Positions 1 to 14,420 of a DNA stretch of 64,000 nucleotides are shown in pieces. Source of the DNA: Bolinopsis microptera (lineage: Eukaryota; Ctenophora; Tentaculata; Lobata; Bolinopsidae). The position numbers were made by a program, and so were the translations under genes. Under the pieces are notes generated by a model. The model saw nothing but the letters and a program-made list of their open reading frames with translations, searched no databases and had not been told where the DNA came from. Every line of letters begins with the position of its first letter. Position 1 is the first letter of the stretch. The stretch covers positions 11,683,453-11,747,452 of the forward strand of contig NC_087084.1 in assembly GCF_026151205.1 (NCBI RefSeq), read 5' to 3'.

Positions 1-1260
1 TGGTCAGAAGAAGTGCCATAGATTGCTTCATGATGCTAGTGCTATAAAACTGCGTGATGTCAGGTTAGTAATTCATCCCAATATCAAGTATTTCAACTTA
101 AAGATTATTAATAGTACTGGTAATTAATGATGAAATGTCATATTATAAAATGAAATCTACGGTTACAATTGTGGTAAATAGCTCTTTTTCGGGGAAAAGA
201 GTGTCAAATCAATAAGAAGTAATGGTGAAAAACCAGGTACAATACAAAACTTTAAAATAAAAGTAAAAAGGTACACCAAAAGTTATTGCACGGGGTCGGT
301 AGAAATTCGTTATACCAGAGTTAGTGCATATAGGTAACAATTTTGCAATAGTTCCGCCAACATATAAACCTCCACTCTGGGAGAGGAGCTCCCAGAAGGA
401 TTAAATGCAGAATCTACATACCGGGGGTAATATTACCATGAAGTATGGTAGAATGAAGTAATCAAGTATTTAATTGCGCCTACTCCTGCTTACTTCACAT
501 AATAGTGAGTGGGATAGGGGGAAATGGGGACTGCTTAGCGGGGGGTTGGGTTCACTAACCTTATACACCACCTACCAATGGAGTTCTACACAACTGTATA
601 CACCCTGTTCCGGTCCAGGTTTATTTTCGTGGGGCTGATTGGAGGGAAATGCAAGACGTAATGCTTGACATCTACAACCAGAGGAACCCCAATAGACGTT
701 AGTCACTAATGACGGACGTAGCCTCCCAATAGGGAGGTAAAGTGGGTGCCCCAACATAAAAAAAAAAAAAATGCTTGACAATGTTTTCCCCCTTATTTGC
801 TTACCGAGGTCCGGTAAGGGTCCGAATTTGGGTTTGATGATATTATGATAACAGAATATCGGGATTTAAAATATTTCTGAGCTATTTTATTCATTACGAA
901 ACGTGGGATGCTCCAATACTATTATTCTCTATACTTTTATTCCCTTTTAATTAAGCCGTTAGAAGGGGGGAGGGTGGGAAGGGCGTTTTTAATAAATAGA
1001 CATAGGCATCTAATTCAAAGCCGTATTTTATCAATAAGCCTCGACCAAAATCTAAAGCCCAAATGTTCAAAATTAAAGCAAAACCATGACGAAGTTCTTT
1101 AATGCTAACTGCTATAATCCAACTTAAAGATCATCTAATCAACCTGCATAAACTTAATAAACCGCAAAATTTTCTACGTTAATCTTTGAATACAATAGTC
1201 AGCGTCAGTCAGGCCGGCATTTATTAGCTCCCAACATTGGTATCCTGATCAGGTCCTCCT

Positions 1261-1345
1261 ACCACGTGTCATGACGTCACACCACGTGACTCGCCCAGGT
1301 GACGTGACGTCACACCGCGAGTGACTCGGAGACTACCCTCCAGCA
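1261..1345. repeat. E-box/CRE block
   Basis: Contains CCACGTGTCATGACGTCACA and CCACGTGACTCGCCCAGGTG, then a degenerate second unit; same family as 5112-5203. Confidence 0.65.
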
Positions 1346-3744
1346 CGTGGGCGGGAGACTACTCTGCAGTCTAGGTAGTCTAGCTGACCAGGTTAGTCAT
1401 AACATTAGGACCTAAGAGCATTGACCTGCACATCCTAGTCTAGACCTCAGTAATCAACCAGCTGATCAGACATAATACCCAATTATTAAAGTACAGATAA
1501 TATTATTCCCAACTAAAAACGAGAAAGCAGATAAAAGAAGTGGTATTACAAAACGGCTGGTATTAGTAATGTAATATTTAGATAAAGTATAGGATTGCGG
1601 TGGTGGGTTTGGTGAATCTAGACCATGCAAGTTGAACGGAATAACCTGCACAAATCCTGCCGTTTTACTCGACCTCTAAACATATAACTTGACGTAATAA
1701 GCAATGTAGTCTTCAAAAATATACGCTTGCGGTATACTGTAGTTTCGGCGGGGAAATTGCGAGGGTAGTTATCAAACCGTTAATGCTTTCTAAGCGGAAA
1801 AGAATTATGGAAGCCTCTAAGAGAAGGGTATTTTCTTTAGCGAATATACGCAAATCTGGTAGAAGCAAGTTCTGGTAGTTTAAAAAAGCTCTTTTAAATG
1901 GACCAGTATGGAGGTAAAGAGGTAAAGGAGCAGGTTGTTATCAGCACCTTTTTGAACAATGATAGGTTCTAAGTAATATATATTGCTTCGTTTGATGAGA
2001 GATTGACGCATTTACTTTATAAAATTGTAAGGACTTATGATGAGACATCAAAAATCTTTTCAATGGGTGTTATTTTAATTGTTATCCAATAATATTGAAG
2101 TCCAACATGGCATTATCTTGATGAATGTTAAAGAATTCTGACCTTTATACCTATAGAATCTCGAGTTCAATTAGTCGGATACAAAAAATTATGTATGATA
2201 TCGGAGGGTGCACAAGAAATTCGTAAATAGTCGAAAAAGGCATCAAATATAATTATCATAACAGTCTCTACTGCAAATGTGAGACCAGAATCCTGTACTC
2301 AGCTGCAGGACCAAAACCCTGTACATAACTTCACTGTTCCCCATAAACCCCCTCAAGATCCTATTTATAAGGAAACTAAATACCTCGATAACAATACCAC
2401 TTTGCAAATTTAAATGGGATCAAAGTGACTAATTCTGACGCAATTAGGGGAGACGCAGTGAATAATGAGTCATTATATGATGACGTCACAAATTACTATT
2501 ATTACTATCGATGACGTCACGAATTACTATTAGTCGAATATAGCTGATTTGTTACAATAACGATGCTAATCAACACGCGTTGTAGGTACCGATACATTTA
2601 AACTTGGTCATTAAGGAGAATACAAATCGGTCATATTTATCCAAAATGAGAGTTACACAACCAATTCTGTTAGCACAACCAGTTTAACTGCGCCATCATC
2701 TAATTTAGATTCCCTACAATCACGTACTTGCACGAAATGATTTGCTATTAAGCTTTTAGAAGAGGCGACCAAGATTTAAAATTTGCGCTTGGACGAGAAG
2801 TAAGATTGTATATCGTGACTGATCGGGGATTACCATCTGCAGGGCGGGAGACTACTCTGCAGTAGTCTACAGTGCCGCCCTGATGTTTCTTCCCTGTCCT
2901 ACGGATCTACCCTCCCATTGCCCCTCCTGGAGACTGGTTGATAACTCCACCCGGACACTGATCGCATTTAATGGCAATCAAGCTGAATTACCAGCCTCTA
3001 CGACCACGCGATTATCTGGTGTCGTCACGGGAATAATTCGTTAACCGTAACAGAAAGTAATACGAACGCTCCAACTCGGATTATTCCATGTAATTAGCGA
3101 GGCTAAACTCCCTCCCCTCAGTGCAGGAATTAACCTGGAGAGGGTTGGGTTGATACAGCTCCTATCACAAGTATCGTGCTGCTAGACTGCCTACTTCACA
3201 GTCCTACGTCCTACCAACACGGACAATTTCGTATAATACGACTCACTTATAACTGGAATAAGTTTCGAGTCATTGATAAATATCTTATGACTTCACTTAA
3301 GACCAACTTAACACAGCTCCACAACACAGAAAGCGAAACGTTTTCTGAAGTCGCGCTGCATCACAGACTTCGACCAATCCTGAACTGAAGGAACCATTTG
3401 GAGTTCCGATCGCTGTGATTACCGGCACTCGTCGGACAATAGCCGAATTGTAAATCTCATCAAGAGCACATGCATTATGCATAACCATTATGATAACGCT
3501 CACTTCCCATGCAAATCTTGCTATACAGAGCCGGACTAAAAGTATTTTTACATGCATATTGATAGCCAGGAGCTATTATAATTGGAATACTTCATTGTAA
3601 TTGGGAGTATTTCATTGTGATAGTTTCCCTCACGTGACACTCCACCTTTGTGGAAGAGTCTGGGAGTTCCCCGAAGAGATGATACCTCTGGCACCACCCC
3701 AAATAGTTAGAGAGTTAGAGTATCAGTATGAACTAGGAGACTCT

Positions 3745-3848
3745 AACTGGACGGCGTTCAGCCTGTCATTCCGCCGAATCTTTATTCGAATATTTAGCCG
3801 CATATTCATATGTTTATGAATATTATATGCCTGGGGTCCCCAGGTAAC
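3745..3848 (+). mobile_element. Tiny MITE (copy a), diverged
   Basis: Contains ACTGGACGGCGTTCAGCCTG and TCATTCCGCC, and ends GCCTGGGGTCCCCAGGTAA. The middle is slightly expanded. No clear target duplication. Confidence 0.6.
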
Positions 3849-5111
3849 TCAAACAGTTGTCTTCAATATCATTGTGGAATGTGGATACTTACCAGAGACC
3901 TTGTGCACAAGCTCCCCCTGCTTAAGACAACCTCATCATCAAATTAACCATGTTACGATTAACAAATTCCTTTGTAAAGAATCCATCGTCTAGTTCAACC
4001 AAATATTATGTCCTAATGCCCTTCTTCACCCCGATTCCCCTCCTTGATAGTAACCAAGCTGATACCAGCAGAAGGATTAACCAGCTCAATTAAAATATAA
4101 CCCTTCCTACCAGATTGTCTAGTTTTACCTAACTGTGGGGTGTGTACATGTGCGCAAGTCTGTGTCATGAGTACTCCTAATCCCCCCCTCTATTAATATT
4201 CGACCTTATACTGACCCCCTGGTATTGTCCTCCACTAACATGATCCTCGTCAGGGAACACAGCTCTCTCGGGAGACCAACATTTGGGGAATCAGGGAATA
4301 CAAATTGTTAACAATATTTGTAAGCTGCCAAAAAATGGTAAGAGTGAAATCCGGAATATTCGTGCGCAGAGTTGAATGAAAATCTCCAAACTATTTGCAG
4401 GATCCCATTAAAATCTGGCCTTAAGTAGGATGGAAATGTGGGAGAACTAGCCAAATTTAGGGCTAAATGTTACAACCATAACCTTAAACACTTCCTTGAA
4501 CAACGGCGAACGGTTGCAGTTTTGTAATCGCGCTATTTACAACTATTAACAATACTACGGTAATAGCTCTACCCGAGCATGCTATTCACTGCTAAATCAT
4601 GCTCTACAGTCGATCTTCGAGATAACGTGTTTAAAAAGTCACGTGACAGTCGAGCGTGGAGTGATAAATCATCATCCAGTTCTACCGGGTATCACAATCA
4701 TCAAGCCATTAAGCTCTCAGCCATCCTATTGGACCTGGATTAATAAGAAATATGAACTTGGTTGTTGACGTGAAAATCGACCTTTAAAAGTTTAACGACC
4801 ACTGTAATTTTCCAAAATTCTTACTCCAACCAATCAAACTGCAAGAATTCAGTTAGATCGGCTAATTTCGTCATCTCAATAATTGGCCTAATAGTAATAT
4901 CATTTAGTGATCAGTAATTAAAGTTTGCAATCCTAAGTTGATCAGCAACTTTATTATAAACGTCCGGCCAACGCTCCTAGGTGCTTAAATACCTAACAAA
5001 CGCCAGCTCTGTTACTATGTATATGGCTGTTTCTCAGCTAAAGACGGATCGTAGCGAAACATTTACGCGAAACATGCACGATACTGATCGCACGTTCAAA
5101 GAACGGGATAT

Positions 5112-5203
5112 GTGACGTCACACCACGTGACATGACGTCACACCACGTGACTCGCCCACGTGACATGACGTCACACCACGTGACTCGCACACGTGACATG
5201 ATG
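5112..5203. repeat. E-box/CRE minisatellite block
   Basis: Alternating TGACGTCA and CACGTG motifs in units such as TGACGTCACACCACGTGACA and CTCGCCCACGTGACA. Related blocks at 1261-1345, 5806-5968 (three starts of a 74-bp unit with GTTGGTGGGAAGT), 10815-10872 and 27340-27388. Any regulatory role is unproven. Confidence 0.75.
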
Positions 5204-5805
5204 ATGTTTGGCTATTACCAACCTTCGTCAAGTTAAGTTTCAAGCGAATGTCCTGCTAAATGCATCTAAAATTAGATTCTTAGATTGCGACAACAGGTAG
5301 AATAATTGTTAAATAATTATAACATCATTATAATATTGTTCAGTCCCTGGCATAGACTTTAAGCAACTTGCAGTCCTAACTACAAAAGTTAAAATCATAG
5401 ATCTGATGGTCTCAACATTCGGCATATCGTAGATCTGATGGTCTCCTCAAGATTCGGCATATTCTCTACAGATCAAGGTATAAGGATCTAACCAAATAAA
5501 CGGTTGGTCTATTTGTCATTAACCCGACATAAAATCAACAAGTATCTTCTAACAACCTCTTTATGAGACAGTAATCACTCTGAGTATCACTTACAGGGGA
5601 GATGGGCCTAGATATGAGTAGATACTCGCCCGTTATAGTGTTACTTTCCAGGTCATTACATGTCTTGTTAAACGTCTAGATAAACGGGAGTTTAATGATG
5701 TTGGGTTGTTATTAGTGAGAAATTAGGTTGTAATTAGCAAGAGCTCGCCCCGAGTTCGTGTTGGCCGGTCGGATGTCTGGTTATGTTTCGTTGTGCAGTG
5801 GTAAA

Positions 5806-5968
5806 GTTGGTGGGAAGTGTGACGTCACACCACGTGCCATGACGTCATACCAAGTGACATGATGATGTGCAGGGGTATAGTTGGTGGGAAGTTTGACGTC
5901 ACACCACGTGCCATGACGTCACACCACGTGACACGATGATGTGCAGGGGTATAGTTGGTGGGAAGTGT
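5806..5968. repeat. 74-bp tandem unit carrying E-box and CRE motifs
   Basis: GTTGGTGGGAAGT occurs at about 5806, 5880 and 5954. Each intervening unit holds TGACGTCACACCACGTGCCA and GATGATGTGCAGGGGTATA. Confidence 0.75.
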
Positions 5969-6290
5969 CGGTACCTACACTTAATTAAACAGTTAAACCT
6001 TGTTATTAATATGTAGAAAATATACGGAAAATTGTGTGATCCTCCGCAACGAAATAGTGCTACTGAAGGAGTAGCATCCCTAAAGTAAGATAACCCCCCA
6101 TAAAATGAACGGAGAATGTTCTTGAAAATTATAAAAATCAATGAGGGCGTACCTATTCTGCTCATTATAGTATTACAAAACAGAACTTCTAAGTACGTAA
6201 TGAACATATAACCGAACAAACTAATTAACCGCATAAACAATTAAACTTCATGACAATTCCACGGAATTATTCTAACGATAGAGCTTTTGT

Positions 6291-6325
6291 CGGAGAGAGA
6301 GAGAGAGAGGGAGAGAGAGAGGGGG
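6291..6325. repeat. (GA)n microsatellite
   Basis: About 30 bp of GA/GGGA. Confidence 0.85.
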
Positions 6326-6889
6326 GAAATGCTTTTCCTCATCATGAAACAAGCTCGAGGAAGTTACCGATAAACTGTAAATACTAGCAAATTTACTCCC
6401 CCAAATACGTAATCACCCAGCTTAGCGGAGGTACTCAAAATACAATTGAACTGGCCTCTTATATATTAAGCCGGGAATTGAGTAGCCACAAGAACGTTAA
6501 CTCGACATAATATAGTGAGTACTTCTCAGGGGATATTCAAAAGCTTCAGAAGCTTGCCCACGTACGACAGGACAGTATTCGAAAGAAGGGAGCCCACGTG
6601 CTAGCCAACGTGCTAGCACGTGACCTCGTTCCAGTCTGTTCGTCAGCACATAATAAAGGCACTAAAACAAGCTACCAAGCCTGGGATAGTTGCGTCATTT
6701 CGTCAATATTTCCTATAACTATTATAATAACATATGGTTATAAAAACCAAAATGCACGAAGCTCGCTGTGCATATACGCTTGATCAGCTATAAATCCCCA
6801 CAAATCACGATGATATGCACCATATCCGATCGAGCAGGTTATTAACCCCTCTCAATAAACGGGTCAAACGAGCCCGACTACAACAGGGA

Positions 6890-7150
6890 TGATGCAGATC
6901 AGGAGCCAGGAAACTAAGGAAGGTAGATCTGGAGAAGTAAAATGGGGCAGATCTGGGCAAGTCAGAGGGACAGAGCAAGGAACTAAGAGGTGCAGAGCAA
7001 GGGACTAAGAGGTGCAGAGCAAGGAACTAAGAGGTACAGAGCAAGGGACTAAGAGGGCATATCTGGCTATGTCAGAGCAAGGAACTAAGAGGGGCAGAGA
7101 AAGGGACTAAGATCAGGGGCAGAGCAAGGAACCAAGTGATCGGATAGGGG
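6890..7150. repeat. 22-bp minisatellite (GCAGAGCAAGGGACTAAGAG)
   Basis: Imperfect tandem units of AGGTGCAGAGCAAGGGACTA-AG, best conserved at 6970-7110, decaying at both ends. Confidence 0.8.
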
Positions 7151-9610
7151 AGCTAAGAGATCTCTGATAGGGGGTTATAGTGCTGGGGGAGGAGGATATT
7201 CATGGGTCAATGTGCGGTACTATTATAAAGCGAGGGTACTAGTAGCTAACTATAGCAGTTACCTAGTGGTCAACTAGCAGTTACCTTGTGGTCAACTACT
7301 GCCCCACTGGACGGTTGGGATAATCTGGTAATCAGTGACCGTGTATTAGCTTAACGGTGGGTCACTTAGCGTGGGGAGGAGTTGCTTCCGCGAGCTGCAT
7401 GTATTTTTATGTAGTGATGGAATGTGATACACGTACAGAAGAGCTGTATATGCGAGGATAAGTGGCGAGTTTTATTGGAATATGTTATATTTATAACTAG
7501 TTGAAGTGGAAGTTATGGTATTGAGCATGCAGCAAGAAACGTTAACGATTGGTTTGTTTTAGGTTAATAAGTTGATCTTGCATTAATAAAACTCAATAAT
7601 ATGGCCACGTGAGGTGACATAGTATCGGAGAACGGCCTACAAGTTTGCAATTAACACCTCTGTTGACAATATTTGAATGTCGAACAAGAGTGTCCAAATT
7701 TGAGACTTTATCAAATAATGAACGCTTAAAAAACATTTGAACATAATGAGATTGTGCAGCGGCTGCTATAAAATGCTCATTGAGAAAAGACAATTTTTTT
7801 TGAGTGGCCGAAGTTGAGTGGCCGAAGTTTGTAACATGGGGAAACACAAATGTCTCAGACTTTCATGACTCTCACCCAATCGAGCTGAAACAGAGAATCT
7901 ACCAGTATGTGAATTGTGAGAGCTCACTCTGAGACCGGGAGAATAAAAAGATGGCACAACGTGCCCCTCCTCACGACAAACGACCTGTTCAACACCCAGG
8001 AAAAAGGCATTGTGCTGGTCATGTCTACTGGTTCGTTAGCCAGCCCCACGTGCAACGTTTAAAAAGCAAAATTTACAGCAGCCCTTCCCTGAACTGGACT
8101 GCAGGGCGAGGCAAAAGACTAATGCAGTGAAAGAAGGGAGGATCTAGTGAAAGAGTAGAGATGGTTGCGGAGGGAGCCGGAGAGTTGCTTGTGAGAGAGA
8201 GGCTACTCTCTAGCCTCTATAATACCCTGCTCTAACCCCCCACATTAAACCACCGTTAGTTTAGATCACTCTTATACCCGGATTTTACCGAGACGTTGTT
8301 ACAGTCCCGTGACATTGCTTCGCACCAATAGCAGAGCACCCCGCCCCCGGCTAGCCAATGAAAGGACCCAGCCCCGGGGAGGCAAGGCTAAAACCCACGC
8401 TGGCTCATGAATAAAACACAGAGAAAGAGAGAGAAGGGGGACCTCTTTAATTGTGATAAAACAAAGCAGAGGATTGTGCTGTAATTGTGTAAATGGGGGA
8501 CTAACTCCACCCCGGGTTGAGCCCGGGGAGCTGGGTGCACGGGCCCTCATTACACCCCAGAACTGCGGCGAGGCAGAGGCACACGAACACACATTAAACT
8601 ACACAAAAACAATCCAAAGCGAGCCTGCATTGTCTCACCGATTAGATGAGGTCGTTGAACCAAGTGGGCCGATGTTGTTTATTCAGGAGTATGGAGATGC
8701 TGCACTGGTGGCTTGCATCTTCCCTAAGAAAAGAGTCGCGTGGTGAGGCCGTTTAACAGTGTATTCTAAATATGAAACTCGACCGATTTAAGATGAACTT
8801 CAAAAGACCCCTGCCCGGCAATTACGTGTCTAAACGAGGCAAATTTAGACGTACCCAACCTCCGCTGACGTTCCCAAAATCCCGGTACTGAACTGGTAAT
8901 CCTGTAATTTGGAAGATGCAACCCAAACAACCCTCTATCGACGTAATCAGAATTAGAGTAGGGAATTCCCCTGATGCACATAATTCCTCTACGAATTATC
9001 GAGTTTAAAAGCAGTTTCAGACAAATAGCTAAATAGCCAGCAATCAGTGTGTTACCCTCATACTCGGTTACGGGTGGAGTTTACAGGAGTTACCGAGTTG
9101 AGGCAAATTTATAAGAACTGGCTAACTCGTTAGTGAGGATACAGTGGTGCAGTAGTGAGCAGTTGAGCATTCCCCGCCATTTCCCCGACCATGAGACCGG
9201 ACAGTTCTGTATCAGCTACGTGACCTCGTACAATGTGTATGCCCAACATAATTTGCGTGCATTTTTTCCCGATATCGCCGTTATTGTCTGAGACGATACA
9301 TATTGAGATATTGGAACAGGCTGACACAACAGACAAAAGTAGTGTAACAAAAGCCTTTGATACCATGCGCTTCAAAAAATCAGCCCTTATACTTTCGTTA
9401 TTCGGTACTTCACGTACCGAAGTACCAAGAGCACTGCATGCCTTCCTGGATTGAGTAGTTAGTGAGGCGAGACGGACAGTTAAACTTGCACTAAACCATG
9501 GAATAAAGTATGCGGCGTTTTCTGATACCATAGTTATATGAGATAATAAATCCATGTCTGCTCATTTACATTAGATGACGCTGGACCAAATTTTTAGGAC
9601 CGCTCCGGAG
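7151..9610. other. No gene recognised
   Basis: Unique sequence with short frames on both strands (longest 141 codons at 9130-9555 minus), none with recognisable domains. The stretch at 8300-8600 is more GC-rich but its frames overlap antiparallel and look accidental. Confidence 0.45.
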
Positions 9611-10205
9611 CCGTTCAAGAACCAGTCTAGAACCGGTCTAGAACCAGTCTAGAACCGGTCTAGAACCAGTCTAGAACCAGTCTAGAACCAGTCTAGAACC
9701 AGTCTAGAACCGGTCTAGAACCAGTCTAGAACCAGTCTAGAACCAGTCTAGAACCAGTATAGAACCAGTATAGAACCAGTATAGAACCAGTCTAGAACCA
9801 GTCTAGAACCAGTCTAGAATCAGTCTAGAACCGGTCTAGAACCAGTCTAGAACCAGTCTAGAACAAGTCTAGAACCAGTCTAGAACCAGTCTAGAACCGG
9901 TCTAGAACTAGTATAGAACCAGTCTAGAACCAGTCTAGAACCAGTCTAGAACCAGTCTAGAACCGGTTTAGAACCAGTCTAGAACCAGTCTAGAACCGGT
10001 CTAGAACTGGTCTAGAACCAGTCTAGAACCAGTCTAGAACCGGTCTAGAACTAGTATAGAACCAGTCTAGAACCACTCTAGAACCAGTCTTTAACCGGTT
10101 TAGAACCAGTCTAGAACCAGTCTAGAACCAGTCTAGAACCGGTCTAGAACCAGTCTAGAACCAGTCTAGAACCAGTCTAGAGCCGGTCTAGAACCGGTTT
10201 AGATC
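9611..10205. repeat. 11-bp minisatellite (TAGAACCAGTC)
   Basis: About 54 units of TAGAACCAGTC/TAGAACCGGTC with minor variants (TATAGAACCAG). The motif can form TCTAGA/CCGGTT palindromes. No ORF. Confidence 0.95.
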
Positions 10206-10259
10206 CATGTAAGAACCGGCTTAGAGCCGTTTAATAACCTGGTCTCAAGCTGGTTAAGG

Positions 10260-13200
10260 ATTACTTTAAGACTGTATTACTACTGTATTACTATTAGCTT
10301 TAACTTAGAACCAAACATTATCCTAAGTAACTCAATAATATGTACAATTAATAAAACGATTGTTCACCAATTACTCAATCATTATAGAATAGCAGTGCTG
10401 ACTGCTAGTGCTGGCAAGCACGGCAGGGAGTTTTAAAAAGCAGACTCATCAAAAGTCGTCCAGAAGGTTCACTTTTTTAGGTACAGATGACAAAAAATGC
10501 ACCTAGTAAAATTTGTGAATTTTGTGCTCAACGCGAGGCCGCTTTGTTACTTTATTATGTTAAAAAATTAAATAGAAATGACCGTTGAGTATCCCATCTT
10601 ACTGCCTTTTGGTTAAATAAGTTTGGTGGAGCAATCTATCAATAACCAACTACGGAACAAATAAGGCAGCTTTACTAAAAAAGCAGCTGCACAAGAAATG
10701 AAACTGCCTCCTCCCTCAAGCCACCTAGTGGAGAACTAGAATCCAACACTCCCAAGTTCGGGTGTCCTGGACAATAGTGACAAATAAAAGGCGTGCTCCA
10801 ACACGCCCGGATGAGGATGACGTGACAGTCGCCGAACATGCCACGTGACAGTCACCAAACATGTCACGTGATCAATTATTAAACAGTATGTTAGGGTAAA
10901 CAATGCCATTAATGATATAAACATGTAATGTTCCTGTCAGATCGTAACATGCAACATGTCACCTTCTTGAGGAATGTCTTTTACAAGCTCTAACATTGAA
11001 CTAGTTATCGGCTCTCAGTAATCCGTCATTAAAACTTCTAAAGTTGGAGAAAACTGAACATTGAACAGTCACGTAAACCAATTACAGCTCCCTGAATGGC
11101 CAATCTCTAATTGTAATGACCGATTATATTTACCCCTTCCAAGCAAAGGACAACATAGAAATGTCAGTCACTGTCATGTGTCGTCTGAGATCCTTGTCAC
11201 ACTAGTAGCTGTGCTTATAAATTATAAGCATAATACAGGTAATGAGATGATGAGGAGGTTAACAAAGGTCGCTTCCGAGGGTTTTCACACTTGCCAGTTG
11301 TCGGGGTGTGTTGGTAATCGGCAGCCTGTTTACCTCGCCAATTTATATGCGTGTCTGAGTGGTTAATGGGCCAATTGTTGTCTGAAGATATTGATTAGTT
11401 GATTGACTGCAGGGCCGGGCCCAGTCAATGTTTAATCATGAACGCAACACAGCTGCACGGGATGAATGATTCATCCTGTTTATTGAGGATTGCACCCTGA
11501 ACTAGCACCAAATCCCCCCTCACCAAGACAACCCACCCCTACTAATAAAAGTTTCATTGTCTACAAATAAAAATAACAATTGCCCCCTGTCGCGGTCCCC
11601 TTTAATGAGACTATCATACGAGCACCGCACCAGCTTCTTCACCATTATAAGCAGCACAGTCTCCATTATAAAACCCTTGCTCCCGGACAGGTTTCTGAGG
11701 GTGGCAATATTGTCCTGGCTGGTAGTTGTAATTTGACAGAATTTAACAATCCCCCCAAATTATGCGCACTAATAATCCTGACAATGAGCCTTTTAACGTC
11801 ATTACAATATTTCCATACAACTTGTTGCACCCCATCCTGTTAACGACCACAGCTCGTGGGGGTGGACCATGTGTATTGGTGGTGACGTCAAGGTTTTACA
11901 ATAACACGGGGACTGCTTTTAGAATGTTCCATACTCGAAGACAAGGTTTTTATTTATTTAATAACTTAAGAATAATCAAGTTATACACGCGGACAGCGGA
12001 TTGGTACGATGTAGGTTTAGAAATGAACTCTTCAAACTCAAAGCTGGAGATCAAACGAATCTTGTAATAGAATTATGGTTGAGAAGCTTGGAACAGTTAT
12101 TAACGGCAATCTAGGCTTAAAGATCACAGAAAGTTGTATAATGTATAATATATTACCTTATTACGTCTAGAGGAGGACGAGGTTGCCATGGTGCACAAAT
12201 GATAACATTGAGGGTTCTGTCAGATTAACTATTAGGTCAAAGGGATCTCAGAACTCTAGTAGACTCTCAAACTTTAATTCCCAACTCCATCAAATTTTTA
12301 AATAATACAAAGTCTACAGACGCAATTGAACCAGTAGAAATCTCAAAATTCCGCTATCGAAAACAACCTTAGCCTAGAAGAATATCTTCCAGTACAACCT
12401 GGATGCCATGCTACCATCATCTCATCATAGCCATGGAGCTCAACAACCACACAGGATCACGTCTCGTAAGGATAGTCCCATCAACCAGACATCTTGCTTT
12501 TAAGGGTTCCGCCACAAGGTGGTTCCTCTAGAGAAGCAGACCATGTTTTTAAGCGGCATGAAACAAGGTGGGTCCTCTAGAGAAGCAGACAGCGGTTAGC
12601 ATTACAAGCGTCTAGATCTGACTTAATTTTAGTGCTATAAGGTAATTTAACTTCTACGTGTTAAATCAGGGGCGTTACAGAGGGTACGAAGTGGTTAGTC
12701 TGGCAAATCTTCTGCTGCAATGTATGGCTACAATCTACTAGGTATCCAATAGGCTGGATTGATAAGGTGAGCTGCTAAGTGCTATCTCTGCTACTCTACT
12801 GAGAGTGAGACCAGTGGGATTTAACACCCGGTTCATCAATGATAGTACAAGTGCTGCAGAAGTATAAAGATAACAATGGTGGTGGCGTTAGCCACACCCT
12901 TCTTAGAGTTTATTAGAGTAGATCAGCGAAATGGTATCAGCTTGTCATTGCTAAGGAGTTCTCAAATGAGGATCTACATGATATAAAGCTATAAAGTACA
13001 GTACTACTGCCCAGCACTGTCCCGGTACTAATACCAATGAATCAATATAGTGTCACAATGATGAGACAATTAGCGAATCTATTTGAGGCTACAAGGCGAC
13101 TACTTCTCTACTTGTCTAGAGTTCTTAAAATTACTCTAAGTCCGCTAACAACGGTCCGGTATGATAATGTAACTTAAGTTATAATTAACGTAAAAAAGAT

Positions 13201-13960
13201 CGATTCCAGTATCCTGATTGATGCTTTATCGCACCTGCAATATAAATATATTAATGCATTCTTAATGATGTCTATATTCTGAACAATACTTAATAACGAT
13301 CCATTTCAACGTCCAACTGAGGAAGTTTCCACGGCCAACATAACAGCATCGGTACATATTTTATCTGGCGTCATTTGACCGGACATAGGGTGAACGGACG
13401 TAATTTTAAACGGCAATTAGAATGAACGCTCGAAGGCACTCAAATGGGCTTTGACTTGGATTTAAACGGACGGACTTTACTTGAACAGACATTGAAATAA
13501 ACGTTAGGGAATAGGGCCTCTATAGCGTCCAATTAATGTCCGTTCAAGTCCGCTAAAGTATACTTACTTAGGTATTTGTTAGCTTATGTTTTATGACACG
13601 AGACTAAGAGAGTAAAAGATAAGACTCTCGCGTGAGTGGTAAAAAGCAACTATTTCTGAAATATATGAATAATATGAACCCATGGCAGCTATTTATACCT
13701 TAATTACAATATTATTGTAGCCTAATTATTCCCGAATTGCATCATATTCAATGGTATCCGTCAGCGGTTTTATATGTGTCATTACAATGGCGCGGAGGTC
13801 TAATTTTAAATACCATATTCAACTTTAATGAGGGTACCATATTTTCAGTCAAACGCAGTCAACCAAATAATTGGATGATCTTGAACTTTTCTAATGTCAT
13901 AAAATAAACATGTTTTGTCCTGTAATCTAAAGCCAAGTATAACTGAAGCATACGTTAAGA
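10260..13960. other. No gene recognised
   Basis: Holds the short dispersed repeat at 10400-10475, an E-box block at 10815-10872, and a local duplication at 12505-12590 (ACAAGGTGG-TTCCTCTAGAGAAGCAGAC twice). Frames up to 101 codons lack support. Confidence 0.5.
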
Positions 13961-13975
13961 ATTTAAATACAGGAG

Positions 13976-14420
13976 CTTTCATTTAAATTTCTGATTGTTT
14001 CTGAATAGACTCAGTGAAGACAGATTCTAATGGAAATAAATAGCTGAATAACGTATTGACTTTTCTACGTTATACTCATATTCTGAAATAGTATTAAATC
14101 AATTATAACGATCAATATTTACATACAAAATTTGACGACGAATTTTATTTCAAACAAAAATACAAAATATATAACTGTAAAATAGTTATCCACTGCATTC
14201 ACTGCATCCACTCCATTTTACAGTTATACATTTTGTTTGAAATAAATTTCGTCGTCAAATTTTTAATGTAAATATTGATCGTTATAATTGAATCAATATT
14301 ATTTCAGAATATGAGTATGACGTACGCGTAGAAATGTCGATACGTTATTCAGCTATTTATTTCCATTAGAATCTGTCTTCACTGAATCTATTCAGAAACA
14401 ATCAGAAATTTGAATGAAAG
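13976..14420. mobile_element. Foldback element, about 205-bp arms
   Basis: Left end CTTTCATTTAAATTTCTGAT, right end ATCAGAAATTTGAATGAAAG, with arms complementary up to ATAACTGTAAAAT / ATTTTACAGTTAT around a 30-nt loop (14184-14213). AAATACAGGAGC occurs at 13965-13976 and again at 14464-14475, a possible 12-bp target duplication if the element includes the extra 43 bp on the right. Confidence 0.7.

Larger units (their letters stand above)
1..5110. other. No gene recognised
   Basis: Apart from the E-box/CRE block at 1261 and the small MITE at 3745, I see only AT-rich unique sequence. Short open frames (<90 codons) show no recognisable motif or codon pattern. Confidence 0.5.

Noticed and set aside
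6595-6620. ACGTGCTAGC repeats as a regulatory operator
   Set aside because: A short palindromic duplication only; nothing next to it is a gene.
8299-8746. Two antiparallel ~97-codon frames in a GC-richer patch
   Set aside because: They overlap each other and lack motifs or splice context; probably composition effect.
9130-9555. 141-codon minus-strand frame
   Set aside because: Longest non-repeat frame in the left part, but no recognisable domain; overlapped by a plus-strand frame.
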